From: Nocardia exalbida NBRC 100660
GTDB lineage: Bacteria > Actinomycetota > Actinomycetes > Mycobacteriales > Mycobacteriaceae
Length of the DNA: 64,000 bases
Assembly (NCBI RefSeq): GCF_000308575.1
Contig: NZ_BAFZ01000002.1
Span: 1-64,000, forward strand
Reading direction: 5' to 3'
The notes under the pieces are model-generated. The model was not told where the DNA came from and did not search any database. It worked only from the letters and a program-made list of their open reading frames with translations. A program made the position numbers and the translations under genes. This document shows, piece by piece, positions 9,779-21,700 of this stretch; within the stretch, counting starts at the first letter, position 1; each line of letters starts with the position of its first letter.

Positions 9779-12700
9779 TCACGGTTGCCATGAGCGGAGA
9801 ATCTCGAGTTCCGCGCGTGGCGGCAGTAGCTCGGTGTGACCGGACAGCTCACGCACCTGGATCACAGCCTCACTGAATTCGGTGTTGACGAATTCGATCA
9901 GTTGGGGGGTGAGTTGTCCGGCGGCGGCCAGCGGCGCCAGTTTGACGGTGTCGTTCATGACCCGTTTGAACTTCTCGAGCCGGGCGAATTCGACCATATC
10001 GGGGCCACCGAGTTCGCGAGGCACCTCGATGCCGGGAATGAGATGGCCCAACCGGGCCCAGTCGTAGGCGCTCGGGCCGGTGACGGCGAGCTCCCAGTCG
10101 AGCAATGTCACGTGTAGTTCGTTGCTGATGAGGAAGTTTCCCTCATTCGGGTCGGCATGCAGGATGTGGTGGCGGGACTCCCGCATCGATCCGGCCTCAT
10201 CGATGAGTGGCTCGAAAGGATTTCCGCGCAGCAGGCCGAACTCGTCGAACAGCTGTCCGAAGCGGTCATAGTGCCGACGATAGAAATTCTCTGTGTACCA
10301 AGCGATATGACTCAGGTACCAGCCGCCGGTGTCGCCCCTTTCGACGCCTGGCGGCGTCAGTCGCGCCAGCAGCGGATGGTCCTCCGGCATCGCGCGCAGC
10401 TGCTCGTGGATGTTCGCGAAAGCCCGCAGTATCAGGCCCTGATGGGATCGGATCGTTCTCCGGTCGGCCCGCCGGAACGTCTCGGCGAGATTGTCTCCCC
10501 GCGCGAGTCTTTCGATGAGAATCGGCGTCGATTCGTCGACGACGCGCCCGTCCGGCATGCGGCCGGTGATGACTTTCAGCAGTTGAGGCGCGTTCCGGAC
10601 GTATCGAGAGATGTCGGGGAGGGTGCTGTGCTCGGGTCCGAAACGTGGATCGTAGCTGTCGGTATCGGGCCGGCCGATGCGCAGAACCAAGCCGAGGGTT
10701 TCGAGGATGACCGTCGTGTTGTAGGTCCCCGACAGCGCATCATGAAGTAGTGGTTGAGCCGCTCGGTACACCGTCAGGCCCTCGTCGTGCGTCATGGCGA
10801 ACCCCCGGCGGCCCCCGAGCGGTCGGTACTCGTTCGCGGTGAGCAGCTGAGACACGTCGCGGACGGTGGTGGGGGTCTCGATCAGCGGAGCGGCTGATCG
10901 GCCGGAGGCGTCCGGCGCGGTTTCGATATCGGCGCCTTGTCCGACCATGATCAGTCCGATGGTGTTCGGATCGCCGTTCCGGTCGCGGTGGGGGTTCAGC
11001 GTATACACATCTTCAGTGCCGACATGGAGCTGATCGGCGGTGAGGAGCCGGTCGTCGGCCGAGTCGGGAACGAGAACGATCTGGTCCACAGCTCGATCCA
11101 TCCACAAAGTGTCGGCGGCCGCGCGCAGCACACCGATACCGTCGCCGTGTCCGATCACAGTGAACAACTGTGACCTGCGTGACCAACTCTGGTCTCTGCT
11201 GTCGAGGGCCAATTCGCGGGTTGCGTCATAGGTGATGAGTTCCCGCATCACGTTGTCCCCGGCTACGTCGCGAGCCGCGGCGTTGTCTATTGCCATGGTG
11301 GCCGGCTCAGCTGTGTGCGAAGGATGTCTTCGCCATCCCGTCCATCGTCGACGTCGATCCGCGGCGGCTGCGCGCGAGCTTCGAGACGAAGGTGCCGGCG
11401 CATCGATTTCACGCGGTGAGCCGACCGTGAACATGATCGCTACACGGGTGTCGCGGGGCGCGTGTTGCTGCGCTTTCTCGAACTGCCGGCAGGCGTGACC
11501 CGACCAGTGCGACAGATCGGTTACAGGCGTGTCGGCTCCGGTGACGTTGAACGCTATGAAAGATGCGCTGTCGGCTTCGCCGATCGAGACGACAGATCGG
11601 CCCGTGCCTCCTTCGGCGATGGGATCGTAAGAGATCAGCAGCACCGGTGGCGGAGCCGAGCCGGGGGAGGCGAGCCCGAAGGCACGGTGTCTGACCTCTG
11701 CCAGCTGGTCGCGCAGCGTGGCCAGCTCCTGCCGGCGTTCGGGCGCGATTCCGGGGGATTCGAGGTCGCGGGCGAGCGATAGCCGATTCGCCAGATCCCG
11801 CGCCCGGTATTCGATGCCAGGGGCTGCTCCGATGATGTGCGGATACTGTCTCAGCACCGCCAACTGCATCTGCGACACCGAGAAGTCCGTGGCTCCCGCC
11901 AGCAGGGAACCGATCGGTGTGTTCCCGCCGGTCCATCTCCCGAGCTTGTTCCACCATCGCATGTTTTTCGAGACGTTGTCGAAGGTGTCCTCGAACAGAT
12001 CCGGGGAATCGCTGTGGAGGAGCAATGAGGAGATGCCGGCGTCCGGTCCTCGGACGTTGTGCAGCAAGTCCGCTGCGGTTGCGGCGAGGGCACGCTCGTC
12101 ATCGGTGATTTCCCAGTCCCACGGCAAGACGGGGTCCAGCCGATGCTCGCGAGTCGCGTACTCGATCCCCGGACTCTGGCTACCCAGTCCCCACAGCGCC
12201 CGTACTCCCCAGAGGAATGATCGGTGTAAGGGAGACTCCGATCCGACGCCGAAGAAATCCGACAAGGTTTCATGAATGCGCCGCGCCCGGACTTCGGGCG
12301 CTCGGCGCGAGTCCGCGGCGAGGATGTCTTCGTGGAGTTTGTGTACGTTGTCGGCGGCGTCCTGTAGCGAATAGACGACGATGTGGTTCGCGAAGCGCGT
12401 GGTGGCCTCGGTCAGCAGGTCGTCGGCCTGACGCAGGTAGTCCAGTCCCAAGGCGAAGTTGCTCGTGGGGAGCAAGTAGAACGCCGCATCGAGCAGATGC
12501 GGCAGGGCGGTCGCGGCCGTCGCGGCGAACAGCCGGTCGGAGCCGGTTCGCGCCCGATCGAGCGCAAGGGCGTGGACGGGCAGCGACTCGAAGATCGTGG
12601 CGTACCTGGGTGAGAAGTCCTCCCCGGATCGCTGCCGTAGCAGCGTGTTCATGACATCGGCCCACTCCGTGACCATTCGAGACATTGTCGGGCTGCGCAT

Positions 12701-15700
12701 GTCGTCCAGCACAACGGACTGCGCCAGCCGCACATGTTCCGCATCGAGGGCGCCATCCGGCGGGAACGCATCCTCCTCGAGCCAGATGCGGTGCTGCGCG
12801 GCTTCTTCGACATGGCGTGCTATCTCCTGGAGATGCGCCGGGACCGTGTGGTGCATGGCGCCCACCGACCAGCGGTGCTCGACGACCGTACGGGACACAG
12901 CGAACGCGGCGTCGAGCACTGCGGTCATGCCGGCGTGCAGGTCGGCGACGGTGCTCCGGCTCGCCCGCAGCCAGGACCCGAGAGCGAACAATTCCCGGTA
13001 GGTGCTCGGCGTGTCGGTAGGAACGCTGTCGCCGAAGCGGCCGGCCGCTTCCGTCACGATCGCGCCCAGCAGGCGTGCCGGATCGATCACATGGTCGGTC
13101 GCCGATGGCGGTTTGCCGCGATGAATGGCAGCTAGCTGTGCGGCGACCCGGTGGGTGAAGCCGGTCAACAGGTGCTGCAGAACGTCATCGGAGAGGCGTG
13201 CGGCCCAATTCCGGTGGTGGTCGAATGTGGCCTCGACGCGGAAGGTCGACAGGGCAGCGTTGGCGATTCGCTCGGCTTCGCTCCGTGCACCGCCGAACGC
13301 GCCGCCATGCGGGTCATCCGCGTTCGCGGCATGAGCCACCACGCCCTCGGGTAAACCCCGTGGGACGCCGCCGAGGTGATTCGCCACTACCGACGGCGGA
13401 TCGAAACCGACTCCATCGAGACCACGGGCACGTTGTGGCGGAAGATCCAGCACCACAGCCGGATCGAACGGCGCATCGGCGCCCGGGCCGAACGCCGGCG
13501 TCCGAACAGCGGTCGTCGGGTCACGCGCCACATCTCGCGGGTCGACCTGTCGCGCGAGACCGCTGCCGGGCGCCGCAGCGGTGGGGGTGGTGGCACTGCT
13601 CGATCGCGCCTCCGACTGCTGCGTGTGAGCCAGCTGGAGTATCTCGGTGAACGACAAAATCTGCTGATCAGACCCCTGCCGCGCCCGAGCAAGCGACTGG
13701 GCCACATTCCAAGCCAACCCGAGCAGCTGTTTGTCGTCGGAATCCGGCGACTTCGCCGCGTCCACCAAGCGGACGGTGTCGACGAAGACTCGGTTCAGGT
13801 CGAGCAGATGAAGCCAAGGCCCCAGGCGACCATGGAGCCGGTCGAGTATGAACGGGGCGCTCGGGCTCCGGTGTGAGAAAACCGCCGCTTCATAGTCCTT
13901 GGGACCGTAGAGAGCCAGCCCGAAGTCCACGATTTCGTAACCTCGTGGGGTCGCTAGGATATTGGCGTTTGTCAGATCGCCGTGTATGACGATAAAGGGC
14001 TGGGAGCGGACGTACGGTAGTTCCGGCTCGAGTATGGGTCTCAGCGATTCACCCAGTCCGACGCGACCGAGCATGGTTCGGTACGGCTCCACCGAGCGAT
14101 AGCGCTGATAATTCTGCTCGATGAATTCCATGAGCATTCGGAAGAAGCCCACCGAATCGCCCGATTCCGGATATCCGGCCGGTAGCGGCAGTAGTGTCTG
14201 CGGGACGGGAACCTCGTTCAGCTGATGATTTGCTGCCACGACAGCCTCGAGCATTTGTAGGTCGTGGAGGTTCGTCACAGGTTCGCCGTAGATCCGCCGC
14301 TGAATCTCGAACAGCACATCGCCCTGGTCGTCCAGTTCTACGTGCAGCACCCGTGGCACCCCTTGTACACCGGCCTGCGCCAACGCGTGCAACGTCTGGT
14401 ACTCCTTCGGCCAGAGCACGAAGTCCAGCCGATCCGGGCCTTCCTTCGGGATACGGATGGCGAAATCTCCGAGCAGGTAGACGTTGTTGTAGGAACCCGA
14501 CATCGGCTGACCGTGCTCGACCGCGGCGTCACGGAGCGCCACCGCCATCGTTCGTGGCAGCACCACACCCTGATCGCCACCGAGATGCCGGTATTCCTCG
14601 ACCGGCAGCAGGTCGCGCAGCGCCGGATACACGGATGGGAGTGCGTGTGGCGACACGAAGTAGATCGGCTCGTTCGAGCCGTCGACCGCCATTTCCTCTT
14701 CGGATGTCACCACATAGAGCGGTTCATCGAGGTCTTCCGGGGCGTGCGCCACATACAGCGGTGCGTCGAGATCGACGTCGCCGTCAGACGCATCGCGGAT
14801 CGCGCCGACATCGGGTGTCGTCGCCTCGTTACCGCGTGTGCCCGCCGGCGCCGGGGTGTGCGCGGTCTCCCCGACGGCCTTGTCATCTCGGCGGTTCCGG
14901 TCGGCGGCATGCGCCACCACTCCGTGCGGCACTCCGTGCGGCACTCCGCGGAATGGATCCGCGACCGCGGCCGGCGGATCGAAGCTCAGCCCATCCAGAC
15001 CGCGGGCTCGGTGTGGCGGAAGATCCAGCAGCGGAATGTCGTCCTCATAGTCTGGTTTCAAGTCCCATCGTCCTCGCGACCAGTGCATCCACTTCGGCAA
15101 CGGCAGCGGATCGGATTCGGCGCGCCGGATCGCCTGCATGCGGTGGTCGTCGCCGCGGGCGCGATAGAACGCGTCCCGTTCGGCACGGAAGTGGCTCGCG
15201 ATGACGGGTAGCGCGTCCATGCCCATCATGTGAGAGACGCCGCGGAAGAGATACAGCTTCGATGTCGGGATGAGCCTGGCGTTATCGCGGCTGTGGTCGA
15301 CAGGTGAGAATTGGTCGGCGGCGCCGTGCACGATGTCGACCGGGACGCGGTACTGGTCGAACCGGATGCCCCAGTTCCCGGTCAGCTGAATGGCGTCATC
15401 CGCCCATGCTTGCGGATAGTTCCGCAGCGCGCGTTGATAACCCCGTGCGAGCTCTTTGCGGTGTGTGCCCACCCACATGTGGTCCACCCTGGTGAATGCG
15501 TCCTGGTTGTAGCGGAGCAACCACTCCCCGTCCCGCGCGATGTTCTCGGCCATCTCGGTGAGCATCGCGGCCATGGCTTCGATGTCGGCCCTGGCATAGA
15601 TCTGTTGGTTCGCATCGGCCATGCCTGCCATCCACTTACCCATGTCGTCGAGCCGCGGAGCGGTACCCACGAGGGAGACGACCCGGTCGACATGGTCTGG

Positions 15701-18700
15701 GTCGAGCGCGCCGACCGCGATGGCCACCGATCCGCCGCCGGATCGTCCGAGCACGGAATAGCGGTCGAACGCGAATAGTTCGGTCGCGATGTGGATGATG
15801 TCGCGGGCGCAATCGGCCACGGTGCGCCCGGGCAGCGGATCCGAGTCGCCGTAACCGGGTCTCTCCACGACGATGAGCGTGAATCCGCGGTCGGACAGCT
15901 GCCGAGGATCGGGCAGCGGGCCGTCGACTCCGACGGGCGTGCCAGGGGAGAACAGGATCGGATAGCCGAAAGGGTTGCCCAGTAGGCGGAAATGTACGGT
16001 TCTGCCGTCCGGCATTCGCGCGGCATAGAGTTGCGAAACAATTCCCAGGTCGGCGGTTTCGTCGGGTTCTGGGACCGCGCGCACGGTGTCGTTCGGCAGT
16101 GCGGCTCGGTGGCCACGGTGACGGGCCTCTTGGCGGCGCGTTTCGGCGGAATCGTGCTCGCCCTGAACGGGATCCGGTCGCATCGAGATCGCCGATGCCG
16201 TCTCCGTGGCCGCGCCTGCGCCGCCTTCGGCGGAGTCGAGCAGTCGAATCGGCGCCGCCTCGGAAACCTCGTCGGCGCGGCGATCTGCCTGATCGTCCTC
16301 GAGCGGAATCGGCCGACCGCCTGCGTCGGCTTGCTCGGTCCACTCGAAAATTGTTACCAGGAGCTCGATGTCGTCTATTTCTGTGCGTCCCGGATCGGCC
16401 GCGAGTTCGGCGAGGCGGTCGATCGACTGCCGTATCTCGGCCAGCAGTTTCTGTGCCTCGGCCGGCGCCGAATTCGCGCGGGCGAATTGGTAGCCGAGCA
16501 GCCTGCTCATGGCGTCACGGTAGGCCTGCTGATAGGCGCGTTCGGGATGGAAAATCGAGTCCATGGCCAGCTGGTGGTCCGGGCCGGCCGCCACCGGAAC
16601 GTCATCGTTCACCGTTCCGGTACTTCGCAGACGGACAAGTTCGGCCTCGATCTGGCCGTAGGCTCGGTTCAACCTATCCGCGCTGACCACCTCCCCCTCC
16701 CGATGGCGTTGCACGGTCATCCCGTTCATCTCGGCCATTCGCGTCTGTAGGCTGCTGATTCGCTGGGTCGTCTCCGGAGCGGGTTCGGCCGCTTCACCTC
16801 GTTCCGCAGCCGATGTTTCCGGGTTGGCATCGCGGTCTCCGTGCTGCGCTTCGAGCGCGGCAGGCGGCCTGGAAGCAGGGTGGTGCTCGGTGGAGCCGTC
16901 TCCGACGGGGCCGGGTGGAACGAGCAGCTTGCGGCCGCCCAGGCTGCTGTCCGCCGCGGGGAGAGTCGAAGCGGAGTTCCGGCAGGCCGCACAGTTGTCC
17001 AAGTGCTCCTCGACCTCGGCCCCTACCTTTCGGCCCAGGCCTCTGAGTGCCCACACGCCGAGTTGCTCCATTGTGGAGCGGCATGAATTCGGCAGGTGAT
17101 GGGATAGTTCGTGGAGCAATACCCGGCCGGCCGCTACACCCTGACGGCGCAGGTACGGACGGACGACATGATCCAAGTACTGCACCTCGAGCGGCTTGGA
17201 GGCGATCTTGTCGAAGATGGCCACCGTCAGATAGCGCGTGAGCAGGAAGTCGGGGGATTGCGGTTCCAGCTCTCGGCAGCCGGGATAGTGGACGGTCCAC
17301 AGCGCGTCGTGGCTGAACATCAGCCACAATGCGTACTCCTCCGGAGTGAGGACAGGATCACGTCCCGCCACCATGAGGTTGTAGCCTGCGGCATAACGGC
17401 CCGCCACCATCAGGTTGTGCCCCTCGGCACGTAGCAGGCGGCCCCCCACGTAGGCCAATTCGCCCTGGCGGATCTGCTTGGTCTGGGGCAACTCGTCCCC
17501 GGACACTCTCCTCCAGAACTTCTCGAAGGCCGTCATCTCCTCTACGTCGGCGCGATTGGCCTCGCGTACCTCCGCATCGGCGTCCATGGTCCGCTTCTTC
17601 TCGGCATCGATCTCGCCACGGCCCGGAATGACCCGTCGTTGCCGGAGCGTCGCGGGTCCATGAGTCGCATTGGGAGCCTTCAGCAATCGCTCGGCTCCGA
17701 GCGTCAACCGTACGGCCGCGTCGACGCCCGCATAGAGCGGTGCCCGTCGAATCGCTCGCCGCCTCATCCAAGCTTTTCGCTCGCTGCTTTCGATCCATTC
17801 CCGGCCGGATGGCTCACCTTCCCGAGGCAGCGGGAACTCCCAGAAGTAGGAGAAGATCTCCTTCCACGGACTCAGCCGCTCCATGAGCTCTTCCAGAGAG
17901 GGATCGGCGGGCATCACATGCGCGGCGGGCACGATCAAGCTGTTGGTCGGGTCGGCGGGCACGATCAGGCCGGCGGGAGTTATGCGAATACCGCCGCCGG
18001 TGTTCTCGCGAGCACCTGGCTGTCCGGCGGAGCGAGATCCGTTCTCATGGTGGTCGGTCGTTTCGATCTCGTCGCCGCGCGGCATCGGTTGCGCGGCGGG
18101 TCGACTGACCGAGGCGTCTCCCGCCGGTTCGTGGGCATCGGGTGGTCGCTGGGGCCGGCGACCGCGCCGACCGACCGCCCAGGCGTCCGGTTCGAGACGA
18201 GGGTCGACGGCATGGACCATGCCGGGGTCGAAGCGCCGGCGTGGGGGCGGCACTGTCCCTATATCCCAGGCTTTTCGTTCGGGGAGGTCCAAGGCCATTC
18301 CGGCGGGACCTGTTCCCGATACTCGATGCGAACCGTCATCGAGCTGGTCTCGTGCCTCGTGGGGGCCGCGGGTCGTATGGGGATTGCGCGCGGTGGTCTG
18401 AGCTGCGGATGGTGTCGTGGCGGTCCGGGCATCTCGGGAGTACTCGAGCAGCGTCCTGCGCCGCTGCTCGGCGGCGGCCACGGTCTCCGGTGAGAGTGCG
18501 ATGTCCATCGCCAGGACCTCGGTCGGAAACGCCTGAATCATCGCCGCGCGCAATGCCGGGGTCAGCCGCTCGTTCCACCACGACTCGAGGTCGGTGCCCG
18601 GCGGGCGTTCGGCGGGCGTGGAAAGCCATTGGGGCGTCGCGTTCACTCCGAGTTCGAGCAGCGCCTCCGGCCACAGGAGACGCTGGTCCGAGAGGAAATG

Positions 18701-21700
18701 CTCGAGCGCGGGTTGTGGTCCGATCAGCCGACGGGTCGCTTGGGCGAGATCGTTCTCTTCGTACCGTAGGATTTCATCTAGAATTATTTTCCCGGTCTCC
18801 GGTGTGAGTCCACTGTGTTGTTCGATGCTCGGGTCGATCCGTAGTCCGAAAACGGTCAGCGCGAGGACGTCGCTCAGCAGATATGACCAATACTGACCGG
18901 AGTATGTCCCGAAAGCTCCCATCTGCGCGAAGAGATGGCGGAACCATTGGGACGGATAGGGATTACCTATCTCGGAGAAATAGATTCCTGCCTGTCTCAG
19001 AACTGCCTCCTCGAATTCTTGTACCATCGCCCGGGGATCCCTGCCGGAGGGGACCTGTGCGGAGGACAACGAATTCCACCCGAGGTCGACGTATGCGCCC
19101 GCGAGCCGAAAGACGGTTGCGGTGCCCCGGTACGCCGTCCGCCACTCGTCCAGCTTTTCGAGCATTTCCGGAGGCATCGGTTCACCGGTACGGTGGTGCA
19201 CTGCGTAGTTCTCGACCACATCAGGATGTTTCCAGAACTGCTGGAAAACCTTGGCGACGAACTCTATCCACGCGAATACCAGGTGTCGCTTGGCCGGTTC
19301 GTGGGTACCGGCGCCGAGTAGGAAGTGCAGTGCGTGACCGAACTCGTGGAACAGCGTGTCAAGCTGGTTCGGGGCCAGCAGGGTAGGTTTTCCGGTAGGC
19401 GGTTTCTCCAAGTTCAGGTGGACGCTGATCAGTGGACGTTGACCGGTCGGCGTGAACTTGAGGCGAATCGGGTCCGTCCATTCTCCGCCATTCTTACCCT
19501 TGCGCGCGTAGGGATCGAAGTAGAAATTTGTGAGGTGCTGCCCTTCCTTGTCGAGCACTGCGAACACGCGGACATCTTCGTGCCAGACCGGCGGTTTGCC
19601 TTGCTCGACGAGTTCGGTGATGGTGAGTTCGAACAAATCCTCGGCGACACGGAACACGCCTTTTTCGAGCACCCGATCCAGCTCGAAGAACTCCCGTATC
19701 ATCTGTTCGTCGATTCCGACCCGTCTGCCGATCAGCACATCGAGCGCCCGATATCGGTCCCAGGGCCGGATCTGCTCGGTGCTGATGGCTTCGGCGAGAA
19801 GCGGGATCTCGATGCGCGCCGCCGTGGCCGCCGCGCGCGCGATCCGGTCCAAAATGTTCCGCACAGTCGCAACCGAATCGAAGATGCCGGAGGACATCAC
19901 ATATTCAGCGTGGTTGTTCTTCCCGGTGATTTCGGCACGTTCGGCCAGCTTCCTGACTTGATCCAGCACATTCTGCGAGTTGTCGTGGTCGACGATAGCC
20001 AGCGCCGCGACTTTCTCGTAGATCCGCTGACGCAGCGCGGGGTCGCTCAGATAGGTCAGGTAGGGGTACCAGATCCCGCTGATCGAGGGAGGCTTGGGTA
20101 GTAGGTATCCGCCGTCTTCCCCGGCGCGCGACCGAGCGCTTTCTATCTGGTCCCCGGTCAGGCCGCGAAGTTCGCCGGCGTCGTCCACCCGGATCTCGAT
20201 ATCTTCGAGCGCGCGCTCCTGATTGTCCTTGTACGCGGTTTGTAATACCGCTACCTCGGAATTCAGTTCGGAGAGCCGATGCTTTTCCTGATCGGTGGAG
20301 AGGTATGCTCCGGCGTTCTCGAAATCCTGGTACTTTCGTTCCAGGTATCCGATCTCTGTGTCGCTCAGCTCCAGATCGCTGCGATGTTCGTGCAGGTACC
20401 GGAAAATCTCGGCCGATGCCGGGTCGGTGAGAATTCGGTTTGCGTGCGCATCCTGCAACTCCGCGACCACCGGCTCCGCTTCCGCGGTTGCAGCATCCCG
20501 ATCGACTGCGGCTTTCTGGGCGAAGAGTTGTTTCACCGCGCCGAGTAGCAGACCCGACCGGACGAACGGGCGCAGCGCGTTGTCCGCGGTCCATGGCCCG
20601 GGAGCACCGACGATGTCATCGATGGCGGCAAGCTGCATCCGCATCGCGTATTCGAACACGGGCGGAAAATGCTCCGCTTTCATGCGGTCGAAGGCAGGAT
20701 CCCCGGCTGGGTTCAGCACCGCCGCGAGCACGGGATTCGTTGCGGGGTCGAGGCCATCGGACGCATCCGGCTCGGATCGGTCGGCTTCTCGGCGTGGATC
20801 GGCCGAAGTCTCGGTCCGTGGTTCGGAGGGCTGGACATCCACGTCTTCCGGATCTTCGTTCCGTGACGGAGACTGCGATGGGGTGATCGGTCCGGCCTGG
20901 TTCGGGATGCCATTCGGTGTCGTCCCGTGCTCCGGCCCGGGCGTGTGCTCGGTCGCGTCTGTGCTCGAAGACCCGAATCCTGGGTTCAATCGCACGGTGA
21001 CGAACCGTGGTCGGTACTTCGACACGTCGCCGACGACGCCCTCGAAGTCCAGGCTGTTCACGTTGTAGCTGACGATCAGCGTGTCTCCGGACCGCAAGTC
21101 GGGATGTTCGTGCGCGTTGTAGGCGTAAACGTTCGGGTCCTCGAAAGATCCGTCGGCACCGGCTTCGGGGGCGCGGTAGACCAAGGTCGGCAAGGTGAAC
21201 GGGCCGGTGGGGGAATCCGACAGGTAGGCCCAGATCTCGGCGCTGAAAGGGGCGCTGGTGTCCTGTGTGATGAGCAGATAACGGTCGCGCCACCGAGTCA
21301 CGCTGTATTCGTTGGCTACACCGGGCATGATGCGGGCGGAGTCGTTTTCGTTCGGAGTCCAACGTTCGCCGTCGAAGAATTCCCATTGCGCACGAAGGTC
21401 GTCACCGGAGACCCGGGCCACGTGCATGAATTTGTCGCTGCCCGATTCCTCGGTGCCGTAGACGTATGTGTGGGTGCCGTCGTAGTCCAGCCAGGCCGAC
21501 CACATGACTCCTGCCTGCGAGGGCATCGGGGTGAGATCGATCAGGCTGAGGTCGTCGGCGTCAAATCTGGCGAGTACGTTCTCGTCCCACGTGAGACCCC
21601 ACATCAGGTCGTCCGGGTCGTTGTTGACGAACCGAACCAGCATGATGTTGAGGACGTCTCCCGTGACGTATCCGCCTCCCACCCAGAGCATTTGTCCCTT

